A stretch of DNA of 27,181 bases from Deinococcus radiotolerans. Lineage in GTDB: Bacteria > Deinococcota > Deinococci > Deinococcales > Deinococcaceae. Location of the stretch: assembly GCF_014647435.1 (NCBI RefSeq), contig NZ_BMPE01000031.1, forward strand, positions 1-27,181, read 5' to 3'. How positions within the stretch are numbered: position 1 is the stretch's first letter; each line of letters opens with the position of its first letter. The notes beneath the pieces are model-generated. The model was not told where the DNA came from, made no database searches, and was given only the letters and a program-made list of their open reading frames with translations. This document shows positions 15,279 to 23,132 of the stretch, piece by piece. The position numbers were made by a program, and so were the translations under genes.

Positions 15279-16661
15279 ATGTCAAACCACTTCATCCGCA
15301 CCCTGACTCTATGTTCTGCACTCTTCCTTTCGGCCCCCGTCTTCGCTCAGTCGGTGGGTGACCGGGTGTACACCGCTGACCAGAGTTCCAATACCGTCTC
15401 GGTCATTGACCCAGTCGCCCTCAAACTGTTGGGCGTCATTTCGCTGGGCACACAGGCGCCCGCCGCACTCTCACCACTGTACAAAGGGGAATTGCTGGTT
15501 CACGGCCTCGGCTTCTCACCCGACGGAAAGACCTTGGCTGCCGTCTCCATAGGCTCGAACTCAGTGACTTTGATTGATACCGCCACCAACGCGGTGCGCG
15601 GCAAGGTCTACCTGGGCCGCAGTCCCCACGAGGCGTTCTTCACCCCGGACGGACGTGAACTGTGGGTGGCCGTGCGTGGCGAGAACTACGTCTCCGTCGT
15701 CGATCCCGTGCATTTTACCGAAACGCGCCGTATTCCTGTTCCGGACGGCCCTGGCATGGTGCTGTTCAATCCGAAAGCGCCTTACGCCTATGTGCCTTCG
15801 AGTTTCACCCCGGAACTGAGTGTCATCGACACGCGCACGTACCGGGTCGTGGCGCGGGTCCCGCAGGCCAGCCCATTCAGCCCGAATCTGGCGGTCAGTC
15901 CGCAGGGCGATCAGGTCTGGTTCACCCTCAAAGACAGCGGCAAAACGCAGGTCATGCGGGCGCGCCCACCCTTCGACATCACGGCGACGCTGGACAGCGG
16001 CCCCGTCACCAACCATGTCGCCCTGGCCGATACACCCACGGGCCGCTTCGCCTATGTCACTGTGGGCGGCCTGAACGTCGTCAAGGTATATACGCGCGAC
16101 GCTGCGCCCCGGCTGGTGGCGACCATTCCGACGGGGGCACTCCCCCATGGTGCCTGGGCCGCGCCGGACGGGAAACGGGTGTACGTAGGACTGGAAGCGG
16201 CAGACCAGGTCCAGATCATCGACACAGCCAGCAACACGGTGACTGGTCAGGTTCCCACCGGGCAGTTGCCACAGGCGCTGGTCTATGTGCCCGGCGCAGT
16301 GCGCTCAGGTGCGGGCACAGCTCACTTACAGCCCCTGGACAGCACGAAAGCCACACTGACCCTGACCTTGACTTCCGGGAGCGCAGCCCGGGCCACCGTC
16401 AGCGTCAATCCCCTGGGCCTGGTCGATCTGGTGCAGATCGTCGCGACAGGACTGACCCCGAATACGGCGTATGTGCTGCGCCTGACCGGGCCAACGGGGC
16501 AGGCGCAGGACCTCGCCGCCCTGATGACCACGGCCCAGGGCGGCGTGACCGCACAGACCATCGGGCCAGTCAAGCAGCTCCTGAATGCCCCGCAGGGTGC
16601 CGGTCAGCTGAGCGTGGTGGCCAAAGTAGGCGGGGCGACCGTGCTGGTGCAGAGCAAGTGA
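15279..16661 (+). CDS. Secreted YVTN-type beta-propeller protein
   Basis: A 460-residue exported protein. The start at 15279 follows CGAGGAGTTCC; a 54-residue upstream extension has no support. The signal peptide is LTLCSALFLSAPVFAQ (residues 9-24). The propeller comprises repeats such as VYTADQSSNTVSVIDPVALK, SVTLIDTATNAVRGKVYLG, LWVAVRGENYVSVVDPVHF, LSVIDTRTYRVVARVP, VYVGLEAADQVQIIDTASN. A Thr/Ala/Gly-rich C-terminal domain of about 110 residues follows (LTLTLTSGSAARATVSVN, AYVLRLTGPTGQAQDLAAL). YVTN propellers bind ligands or partner proteins, sometimes metals or nitrous-oxide reductase-like cofactors; the function is unknown here. Its TGA overlaps the GTG of the DUF305 gene (GTGA). Confidence 0.88.
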   Translation: MSNHFIRTLTLCSALFLSAPVFAQSVGDRVYTADQSSNTVSVIDPVALKLLGVISLGTQAPAALSPLYKGELLVHGLGFSPDGKTLAAVSIGSNSVTLIDTATNAVRGKVYLGRSPHEAFFTPDGRELWVAVRGENYVSVVDPVHFTETRRIPVPDGPGMVLFNPKAPYAYVPSSFTPELSVIDTRTYRVVARVPQASPFSPNLAVSPQGDQVWFTLKDSGKTQVMRARPPFDITATLDSGPVTNHVALADTPTGRFAYVTVGGLNVVKVYTRDAAPRLVATIPTGALPHGAWAAPDGKRVYVGLEAADQVQIIDTASNTVTGQVPTGQLPQALVYVPGAVRSGAGTAHLQPLDSTKATLTLTLTSGSAARATVSVNPLGLVDLVQIVATGLTPNTAYVLRLTGPTGQAQDLAALMTTAQGGVTAQTIGPVKQLLNAPQGAGQLSVVAKVGGATVLVQSK

Positions 16662-16993
16662 GGCGGGTCGCCCTTGTCCTGCTGCTCACCGGCGGCGCGT
16701 TCGCTGCGGGCAATACCTTCCAGGGTCTGATGGACTCGGCCATGATGCGGATGCACGCGGGTATGCACGCGGCGACGCCTTCCGGCAACCCGGACCGTGA
16801 TTTCCTGACCATGATGATTCCGCATCACCAGGGGGCAGTGGACGCCGCAAAGGCCGAGCTCCTCTACGGGAAGGACCCGCAGGTGCGGCGACTGGCCCAG
16901 GAAATCCTGACGGAACAGGCGCTGGAGATCGACTACATGCACCGACTTCTGGAGTCCAGAACAGCGGCTCTGCAGGGGCAGAATCAGCCCTGA
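16658..16993 (+). CDS. DUF305 periplasmic protein
   Basis: A 111-residue protein beginning at a GTG that overlaps the previous stop by 4 bases. The signal peptide is RRVALVLLLTGGAFAAG. The mature part has the DUF305 ferritin-like helical signature: DRDFLTMMIPHHQGAVDAAK, later LAQEILTEQALEIDYMHRLL. The His pair in IPHHQGAV is typical, and these proteins are often found in copper or other metal stress loci. Role inferred: metal or redox handling together with the propeller protein. The reading frame stays open far upstream inside the propeller gene, but that part is not coding. Confidence 0.88.
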   Translation: MRRVALVLLLTGGAFAAGNTFQGLMDSAMMRMHAGMHAATPSGNPDRDFLTMMIPHHQGAVDAAKAELLYGKDPQVRRLAQEILTEQALEIDYMHRLLESRTAALQGQNQP

Positions 16994-17034
16994 ATTGGAC
17001 GTCAGGTCGTGTACAGATGAAATGTGCTGGAGGG

Positions 17035-17065
17035 CCGGGAGCGATGGATCACTCCCGGTCTTTCC
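17035..17065. terminator. Hairpin between convergent DUF305 and DUF190 operons
   Basis: CCGGGAG (17035-17041) and CTCCCGG (17052-17058) pair across a 10-base loop, followed on the plus strand by TCTTTCC. It lies 42 bp after the DUF305 stop and before the end of the convergent fluoride operon, so it may serve both. Confidence 0.6.
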
Positions 17066-17126
17066 TGAATGGACTGGTGAATTATCCCGACTTCATGTGT
17101 CTCCTGCTTTGGAGACACCCACCGCC

Positions 17127-17462
17127 CTATCCCTGAACATCGAAGGCCGCGAAGGGTTCAAGTACGCACAGTCGGTCAGGGAGACCCCTGGTGTGCAGGT
17201 TGATCAACAGGGCGTCCAACTGAGTCAGTTGGCCGAGAATTTGAACGATGATGGGCTGCTGGGCCGGGCGCATCTCCAGAAGGATGGGGTTGGCGACCTG
17301 ACCGCGCCGTCCAAATCCGCCTGCTCCGTGCTGGGCAAACGCCAGTGTCAGGTCAAGGGCACGGGCGGTCTCGATGACGACATCTGCCAGAGGCCGACCT
17401 TCCAACTGATCTCCGGCACGCGTATAACAGCGCAGCAAACACAGTGGTTCAGCCCCACTCAT
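17127..17462 (-). CDS. DUF190 protein, second copy in the fluoride operon
   Basis: A 111-residue protein. It begins inside the stop of the preceding DUF190 gene (4-base overlap). Visible family features: LCLLRCYTRAGDQLEGRPLADVV (fragmentary), a long helix VIETARAL, and GAGGFGRRGQV followed by a strand PIIVQIL. DUF190 proteins are PII-like in fold and accompany CrcB fluoride channels in many bacteria; their exact role is unknown. The copy is diverged from its neighbour; two DUF190 genes in a row suggest duplication followed by specialisation, or a hetero-oligomer. Confidence 0.8.
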   Translation of the reverse strand: MSGAEPLCLLRCYTRAGDQLEGRPLADVVIETARALDLTLAFAQHGAGGFGRRGQVANPILLEMRPAQQPIIVQILGQLTQLDALLINLHTRGLPDRLCVLEPFAAFDVQG

Positions 17463-17794
17463 CGATGTTCACCGCGCCGCATCAGGCGACGAACCGCCTG
17501 GCGGGTGATCAGGAGATCAGGCAAGGTCAGGGCCACCTCGGCCAGGAACGTTTCCAGCTGCGTGGTGGAGGCGACGCATTCGACAACCACAGGAAGGTCA
17601 GGGGCCCACTGAAAAGCGCGGTTGCGGTGAATCTGGCCATCCTGGCCATAGCCGATACTCCCGTGGGTGACGGTGGCTCCAGGAAGGCCTGCCCGCTGTG
17701 CTGTAGAGACCAGCCAATCGTAAGCCGTTTCGCTGCCCACTTTGTCGGTGCTGCCCAAGTAGCAGCGGAGCAACTCTGCATCCTGCCACGTCAT
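17459..17794 (-). CDS. DUF190 protein, first copy in the fluoride operon
   Basis: A 111-residue protein whose ATG overlaps the crcB stop by 4 bases. It shows the DUF190 pattern more clearly than the next copy: an opening strand ELLRCYLG, a helix AYDWLVSTAQRAGLPGATVTHG, the loop SIGYGQDGQIH and the strand LPVVVECVAS followed by a final helix. PII-like proteins bind nucleotides or small anions and often regulate a membrane partner, here presumably CrcB. That partnership is known from gene association, not from the sequence itself. Confidence 0.87.
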   Translation of the reverse strand: MTWQDAELLRCYLGSTDKVGSETAYDWLVSTAQRAGLPGATVTHGSIGYGQDGQIHRNRAFQWAPDLPVVVECVASTTQLETFLAEVALTLPDLLITRQAVRRLMRRGEHR

Positions 17795-18186
17795 AATCCA
17801 CCTTCGAGCCGGATGGCCACCCAGCGCCCGAGCAGGACGGCCACGTAGCCCAACACCAGATTGCCGACGATGTAGAGCGAGGCGCGCAGACTTTCGCCGC
17901 TGCGCAGGAGCAGATCACTTTCCCAGGTGAACGTGCTGAAGGTCGTGAAGGCCCCGACGAAGCCGGTTCCGAAAGCCAGACGCCACTCGGCACTGACCAG
18001 ACCCCGGGCGTTCAGGGCAATCACTAGCCCCAGGAGAAAACAGCCCAGCACATTGATCACCAGCGTCCCGAGCGGAAACGCGGCCCAGGCCGTAGGGCCG
18101 AGCCGGGTCTGGATCACCAGATTGAGACCGTAACGCGCCAGTGCACCGCAGGCGCCGCCAAGTGCAATTCCTATCCAGATGGGCAT
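17791..18186 (-). CDS. crcB: CrcB/Fluc fluoride channel
   Basis: A 131-residue membrane protein, the usual Fluc size, with four membrane helices. Hallmarks: GGACGALARYGLN near the N-terminus, GTLVINVLGCFLLG (40-53) and GFVGAFTTFSTFTWE (75-89) containing the Phe box that lines the fluoride pore. It acts as a dual-topology dimer exporting fluoride. The ATG follows GGGGGAAGCT and lies 22 bases after a fluoride riboswitch. It is the first gene of a three-gene operon with two DUF190 genes coupled by 4-base overlaps. All are carried by the Tn3-family transposon. Confidence 0.96.
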   Translation of the reverse strand: MPIWIGIALGGACGALARYGLNLVIQTRLGPTAWAAFPLGTLVINVLGCFLLGLVIALNARGLVSAEWRLAFGTGFVGAFTTFSTFTWESDLLLRSGESLRASLYIVGNLVLGYVAVLLGRWVAIRLEGGL

Positions 18187-18207
18187 AGCTTCCCCCTGCG
18201 TCCTGAA

Positions 18208-18263
18208 GGGTAGGCATTATCAGCCGGACACGGGGCGGTTCTGAAAGGCGAATGCCATCGCCT
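18208..18263 (-). promoter_or_regulatory. Fluoride riboswitch (crcB motif)
   Basis: Read on the minus strand, the element opens with GGCGATGGCATTCGCC (stem plus the GATGG-type conserved loop), continues with GAACCGCC and ends with GGCTGATAATGCCTAC, the order and bases of the crcB-motif consensus. It ends 22 bases from the crcB start codon, too close for a separate terminator, so control is more likely at translation: access to GGGGGAAG, which could pair with the CCGCCCC segment (inference). Confidence 0.9.
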
Positions 18264-18413
18264 GGAGTCTCAAAATACCAGATGACCAGGGGGTCGTCGA
18301 TCCTTGGCGGGAAAAACAGCGGATAGCGGCCACGGGTATGCCCATCTTGCAGGAGCCTCCAACCCGCCCAATGTGGGGTCACGACACGGATCAGTCCTGA
18401 CTGTACGCTAAGG

Positions 18414-18512
18414 TTGCAGAAACGGCCGTTTCCGCAATAGGTTTCGGCCTCTGACCAGCTGCGCCTCCCCGCGTTGCACATCCATATTGCACAATACTCC
18501 TCATTGGCAATA
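18414..18512. repeat. res-like site of the transposon (resolution site)
   Basis: Between crcB and the resolvase lie inverted repeats of the kind bound by serine resolvases. A 24-base near-perfect palindrome (18414-18437; core GAAACGGCCGTTTC) begins TTGCAG and ends CGCAA. A second site, TATTGC (18485-18490) and GCAATA (18507-18512), spans exactly 28 bp. A third element could be around TTGCAC at 18474. The subsite assignment is by eye. Confidence 0.6.
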
Positions 18513-18537
18513 GGCTGACGCAACAAGGGGAGGCGCT

Positions 18538-19095
18538 ATGCAGCTTGGGTACGCTCGCGTCAGCAAACAGCAGGATCAGGACACCGCCGCCCAACTCCGC
18601 GCCCTGAAAGATGCCGAAGTCGAGCGCGTATTCACCGAACACGCGTCCGGGGGCCGCTGGGATCGACCTGAATTACACAAGTTGCTCGCCCAGCTCCGGC
18701 CAGGCGATATCGTCGTCGTCTGGAAGCTGGATCGGCTCAGCCGCAGCCTGAAGGATGTCCTGCACCTGATGGAGAAGATCGAAACTGCTGGTGCAGGCTT
18801 TCGCAGTCTCACCGAAGCCATTGACACCACGACACCAGCAGGCCGGATGATGATGCAGATGGTCGGGGCGTTCGCCGAGTTCGAGCGGGCCATGATCCGC
18901 GAGCGCACCAGGGCCGGACTGGAGCAGGCCCGGCGGGAAGGCCGGGTGGGCGGCCGCAAACGCAAGCTCACCTCCACACAAGAGCAGGAAATCCGTGACG
19001 CGGTGAACTCTGGGCGGCACACTGCGGCGCAGTGTGCGCGGCTCTTCAAGGTGCATCCCAGTACCATTCTCCGTCTCCTGCGCCGCGCCGCCTGA
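18538..19095 (+). CDS. tnpR: Serine resolvase TnpR
   Basis: A 185-residue small serine recombinase. It carries the nucleophile in GYARVSKQQD (Ser9), the catalytic arginine region LDRLSRS (64-70), and GAFAEFERAMIRERTRAGLEQAR in the E helix. A C-terminal Hin-type helix-turn-helix (TAAQCARLFKVHPSTILRLL) follows. It resolves co-integrates formed in replicative transposition. The ATG follows GGGGAGG. It is transcribed in the same direction as the transposase, only 3 bp apart, as in Tn21/Tn501-like elements, with res-like repeats just upstream. Confidence 0.96.
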   Translation: MQLGYARVSKQQDQDTAAQLRALKDAEVERVFTEHASGGRWDRPELHKLLAQLRPGDIVVVWKLDRLSRSLKDVLHLMEKIETAGAGFRSLTEAIDTTTPAGRMMMQMVGAFAEFERAMIRERTRAGLEQARREGRVGGRKRKLTSTQEQEIRDAVNSGRHTAAQCARLFKVHPSTILRLLRRAA

Positions 19096-19098
19096 TCT

Positions 19099-22000
19099 GT
19101 GCCTGCTGAACTGGCCGCAGGAGGGACCGATCAGTACGGCCAGTTCAATGCACCGCCCAGTCCCGAGCAACTCCGGCGGTATTTCATTCTGGATGACCGC
19201 GATCACACGCGGATCGCTTCGAAAAAAGGCAAGCATAATCGCCTCGGATACGCCCTCCAGCTCACGACCTTGCGGTTTTTGGGCACATTCCTCCTCAATC
19301 CACTCGATGTGCCCCCCAATGTGTTGCGCTTTGTCGCCCGGCAACTTGGTGTGCAGGCCAAGCAGGTCAAACTTGATCGCTACCGTCAAGGTGAAACCAA
19401 ATGGGACCACCAGCGGGACATCGGGCAAACGTATGGCTACCGCGTCTTCTCCGAGCCCGCCGTCTGGATCGGCTTGATCCGGTTCCTGATGGCCCGCACC
19501 CACTTACAAGCCGAATCTCCAAGCCTCTTGCTGGACCGGGCGACGGCCCGCCTCTACGAACACAACATCATTCTGCCAGGTGTGACCACCCTCTCCCGAT
19601 TGATTGCCCGGGTGCAGGAGCGCAGTGAGACACAGTTATGTGACCGTCTGGTGGCGCTGCTCAGCCCTGAGCAGCGCGAGCGTCTGGTCACCCTGCTGAG
19701 TGTGCCTGAGCGGGCCAAAGTCTCTTCCTTCGAGCAACTCCGCCAAGCCCCGATTTCCATTTCGGCCCAGGGCCTGGTCGGGGCGCTGAAGCGGGTCGAA
19801 CGGATTCGCCAGGTCGGTGTGCGGACCGTTAACCTACGTTCCTTCCCCACGCAGCGCCTGGACACGCTGTCAAGAATAGGACTGGGGTCGAAGACGCAGA
19901 CGTTACGAAGGCTGACCTCGTCCCGTCAGTTGGCGGTGTTGCTCGTCACGGTCTCGCGCCTGGAGGCCAGTGCGCTGGATGACGCCCTGACCGTGCTCGA
20001 CAGCCTGCTGACGGATGTCTTTAACCGGATAGAACGCCAGGACACCGAGCAGAAGCTGGCCTCCTTGCCTTCATTGGAAGAAGCGGCCCGTTCTCAGAAC
20101 CAGCTGACTCGCTTGTTTCTAGAGCACTTGAAGACGGAGCAGCATGATTTTGATGCTTTTTCACAGCAGGTGTTGACCCTTGTTTCAAAAGATGTGCTGG
20201 AGCGGACCGTGCAGGCCATTGCTGAGCTGACCCAACCGACCGCTGATCGGCACATTGAGCAGTTGCTGGCCCGCTACAGCTACGTTCAGCAATTTGTTCC
20301 GACGCTGTTGCACACGGTGGGCTTTGAAGCCAACCGCTCCGGTCAGCCTCTGCTGGCCGCTATCAATGCCCTGCGAACCCTGGAGCGCCGGAAGAAAGAC
20401 CTGTCATCGCTGCCTACCGACTGGATCACCGGCCGCTGGGGAAAGCATTTGAGATCTGCGGCAGGTGAGGTGCAGCGCAGTGCGTACACCCTCGGGGTAC
20501 TGGAGCAGCTGCACCTGAGCTTGAAGCGCCGCGACCTCTATGTGCCAGCCAGCGACAAATTCAATGACCCCAGGTTGCGGCTCCTCTCGGGGCCGCGCTG
20601 GGCGGACCTCAAGGTGGAAGTCTGCCGCAGTCTTGATCTCGACCCTGATCCTGCAGTGGTCCTGGCCCGTCTGGAGCGGCAATTGGATGAGACCTACCAC
20701 CTCCTGGCCGAACGCCTCCCCGAGAATGCCTCTGCGTCCATTGAGGAGGTGGACGGGAAATCGCGTCTGGTGCTGCAGCTTGATGAAGCGCAGGATGAAC
20801 CGCCCAGTCTGCGGCAGCTTCACAAAGATGTGGCCGCACGTTTACCCAGGATCGACCTCCCTGACCTGCTCCTGGAAGTTCACCGCTGGACGGGCTTTGC
20901 CGATGAATTCCAGCACCTCAGTGAGCGCCGCAGCCGGGTGGAGCACCTGCCCATGAGCGTCTGTGCCGTGCTGCTCTCCGAGGCCTGCAACGTGAGTCTG
21001 GACGCCGTCGTGCAACCGGAGCGCGAGGCGCTCCGGTCCAGTCGTCTCTCCTGGGTCAGCCAGAACTATGTCCGGGCTGAAACCATCGCGGCGGCGAATG
21101 CTCGTCTGGTGAACTTTCAGTCCACCCTGCCGGACCTACCCGCCTGGGGCCAGGGGTATGTCGCTTCGGTGGATGGCCTGCGCTTTCGAGTGCCTGTGAA
21201 ATCCATTTACAGTGGTCAGAACCCCAAATATTTTGGCGTAGGCAGTGGTGTCACGTACGTGAACTTTGTGGCCGACCAGTTCACCAGTTTTCACGGCATT
21301 GTGGTGCCAGGCACCTTGCGAGATTCGCTGTACGCCCTGGACGGCCTAATTGAACACAACACCACGCTGCGACCCAAGCAACTGATCTCGGATACAGGGG
21401 CCTCCTCGTATCTGATCTTTGGGCTATTCAGCCTGCTGGGCTATCAATTCAGCCCAGAATTGGCGAACTTGCCCGAACGCCGCTACTGGCGGCTGAACCC
21501 ACAGGCCAAGTACGGCGCATTAGACGCCATTGCCACCAACCATATTCAGTCCAAACTGATTACCGCGCACTGGGATGACCTCCTGCGGATTGCTGGATCG
21601 TTGGTGACCCGTCAGGTCAGAGCATCTGACCTGATTAAAGTCCTGGGCGTGACGCCCAAAAGCTCGGTGGTGCGGGCCGTAGAACACTTTGGCCGCATTT
21701 CGTACACCCAGCATCTGCTGACCTACCACGATGATCCGGTCTATCGCCGGGTCATCGGCACGCAGCGCAATCGCCAGGAGGCCAGGCATAGTCTGGGCCG
21801 CGCCCTGTTTCAGGGAGAACGTGGGGAGTTACGGCAACACTACTTGGCCGGGATGGAAGATCAGTTGGGCGCGCTGGGCTTGGTCATGAACGCCATCATC
21901 GTCTGGAATTCTAGATACATCGGTCTGGTGCTGGAACAGCTGCGGTCAGAGGGAAAAATGGTCAATCCAGAAGAGGCCAAGCGCCTTTCTCCACTGAAAT

Positions 22001-22104
22001 ATGAGCACATCCACCTCAAGGGTCGGTATCACTTCAATCTAGAGGAAACGACCCGTTCCGGAAAATTCAGAAAATTGCGTGCCCCAGGCGACGCTGAAGG
22101 CTGA
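19099..22104 (+). CDS. tnpA: Tn3-family DDE transposase TnpA
   Basis: 1001 residues, a full-length Tn3-family transposase (usual about 1000). The N-terminal DNA-binding domain includes LRRYFILDDRDHTRIASKKG. The catalytic RNase-H-like core has Asp692 in YVASVDGLRF, Asp765 in LISDTGASS, and a Glu at 907 or 910 in FQGERGELRQH, close to the D689/D765/E895 pattern of Tn3. The GTG start lies 3 bases after the resolvase stop. The stop is 11 bases from the right terminal repeat. No frame lesion is seen, so the element may still move. The catalysed reaction is replicative transposition with 5-bp target duplication. Confidence 0.96.
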   Translation: MPAELAAGGTDQYGQFNAPPSPEQLRRYFILDDRDHTRIASKKGKHNRLGYALQLTTLRFLGTFLLNPLDVPPNVLRFVARQLGVQAKQVKLDRYRQGETKWDHQRDIGQTYGYRVFSEPAVWIGLIRFLMARTHLQAESPSLLLDRATARLYEHNIILPGVTTLSRLIARVQERSETQLCDRLVALLSPEQRERLVTLLSVPERAKVSSFEQLRQAPISISAQGLVGALKRVERIRQVGVRTVNLRSFPTQRLDTLSRIGLGSKTQTLRRLTSSRQLAVLLVTVSRLEASALDDALTVLDSLLTDVFNRIERQDTEQKLASLPSLEEAARSQNQLTRLFLEHLKTEQHDFDAFSQQVLTLVSKDVLERTVQAIAELTQPTADRHIEQLLARYSYVQQFVPTLLHTVGFEANRSGQPLLAAINALRTLERRKKDLSSLPTDWITGRWGKHLRSAAGEVQRSAYTLGVLEQLHLSLKRRDLYVPASDKFNDPRLRLLSGPRWADLKVEVCRSLDLDPDPAVVLARLERQLDETYHLLAERLPENASASIEEVDGKSRLVLQLDEAQDEPPSLRQLHKDVAARLPRIDLPDLLLEVHRWTGFADEFQHLSERRSRVEHLPMSVCAVLLSEACNVSLDAVVQPEREALRSSRLSWVSQNYVRAETIAAANARLVNFQSTLPDLPAWGQGYVASVDGLRFRVPVKSIYSGQNPKYFGVGSGVTYVNFVADQFTSFHGIVVPGTLRDSLYALDGLIEHNTTLRPKQLISDTGASSYLIFGLFSLLGYQFSPELANLPERRYWRLNPQAKYGALDAIATNHIQSKLITAHWDDLLRIAGSLVTRQVRASDLIKVLGVTPKSSVVRAVEHFGRISYTQHLLTYHDDPVYRRVIGTQRNRQEARHSLGRALFQGERGELRQHYLAGMEDQLGALGLVMNAIIVWNSRYIGLVLEQLRSEGKMVNPEEAKRLSPLKYEHIHLKGRYHFNLEETTRSGKFRKLRAPGDAEG

Positions 22105-22115
22105 TGCACGACCCC

Positions 22116-22153
22116 CAAAACCCGACTCTCCGCTCCATTACTACCGCAATGCC
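22116..22153 (-). repeat. Right terminal inverted repeat of the Tn3-family transposon
   Basis: Read on the minus strand it begins GGCATTGCGGTAGTAATGG and matches the left end at 32 of 38 bases. It is followed by CATCC, the target duplication. Confidence 0.93.
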
Positions 22154-22158
22154 CATCC
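22154..22158. repeat. Right copy of 5-bp target duplication (CATCC)
   Basis: Identical to 9575-9579 and flush with the right terminal repeat. It belongs to codons His-Pro of the interrupted ligase gene. Confidence 0.93.
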
Positions 22159-23089
22159 GCACGAGTTGGCCCTTCACATGGAGAGCAGCGTCGAGATCAA
22201 TTCAGCCTCTCAATCCGTACGGCTGCGCAACTGTGTCAACGACCGCTGGCTTGACGTGCGGGATATCGGCGCTGTCTGGTACCGCCGCCCCTTGCCCTTT
22301 CAACTGCCTGAGCACCTCTCCCACGATGAGCGGATGTTCGCGCGCAAAGAATTGTCTGAGTACCTGAGGGGCCTGTGGCTGTCCATGAACTGCTTCTGGA
22401 TCGACCAGCCCCATCTCCTTCGTCAGGCGGACTACAAGCTGGAACAGCTGACGCGGGCCAAGCAATTCGGATTTCACATTCCCAGAACCATGATCACCAA
22501 CGAGCCCGCGAAAGTGCGTGAATTTTACCGCGCCTGTGGCGGCCAAATGATCTACAAGGTCCTCTCCACGCCGTCACTGATGACGGACGAACGCCTGATG
22601 ACCCGAACGGACATCGACACGGAACAGGCACAAACAGAAGTTCCAGAAGACCTGATCGTGAAAACAACGCTCGTAGGCGAGCCCGAAATGGAAGCGCTGG
22701 AGACCATTCGTCTGACGCCGTCCCTCTTTCAGGAGTACGTGCCCAAGCAACACGAGTTGCGCGTGACCGTCATTGGCAATGAAGTCTTCGCCGCAGAAAT
22801 TCATTCGCAGGAACGGCCGGAAACCTCCATTGACTGGCGGGACTACAGCGTCTCGATTCCTTACCGCAAAGCAGACCTGCCCCCAGCCGTGGCCGATGCC
22901 TGCCTGGCCTTTGTCAAAGGCTATGGCCTGCACTACAGCGCCATGGACCTGATCTACACCCCCGATGGGCAGTACGTGTTCCTGGAGAACAACCCCAGTG
23001 GACAGTTTCTTTTCGTGGAGCATCAGGTTCCGGAATTACGCATGAAAGAAGCCATGTCCAATTGCCTGATTCGCGGTGGCGTGGCGTGA
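22154..23089 (+). pseudogene. ATP-grasp graspetide ligase, 3' fragment (interrupted)
   Basis: Carries residues 35-345 of the reconstructed ligase. Typical MvdD/MvdC-like features (reconstructed numbering): AVWYRRPLPF in the N-domain, KQFGFHIPRTMITNEP, the ATP-Lys strand QMIYKVLS (Lys169), FQEYVPKQHELRVTVIG with the conserved RVT, FAAEIHSQ, and the metal-binding end LIYTPDGQYVFLENNPSGQFLFVE (Glu312, Asn314; quoted in two parts: MDLIYTPDGQYVFLENN and NPSGQFLFVE). These enzymes phosphorylate Asp/Glu side chains of a precursor and link them to Thr/Ser/Lys. An open frame continues upstream to 22079, but those 25 codons are transposon end, not ligase. Without its N-terminal strand the fragment is not expected to work. 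Its stop lies 43 bases before the protease start. Confidence 0.9.
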
Positions 23090-23132
23090 TTGCCCAGCCG
23101 TCCTGCGCCAGGCGCACGCTCAAAGGCCTGAC

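Noticed and set aside
15662..16657. Long plus-strand open frame in front of DUF305
   Set aside because: Overlaps the well-supported beta-propeller in another frame; only the part from GTG 16658 has family similarity.
16995..17612. 205-residue plus-strand open frame
   Set aside because: Opposite the two DUF190 genes, which have clear family features and coupled starts.
18414..18437. Palindrome as a LexA or other host operator
   Set aside because: Position directly before tnpR and a neighbouring 28-bp dyad fit a res site better.
17915..18526. 203-residue minus-strand open frame upstream of and into crcB
   Set aside because: It reads straight through the fluoride riboswitch and out of frame over crcB; composition is not convincing.
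22079..23089. 336-residue open frame as an intact ATP-grasp gene
   Set aside because: Codons 1-25 are transposon end and terminal repeat; the true N-terminus is at 9473-9579.
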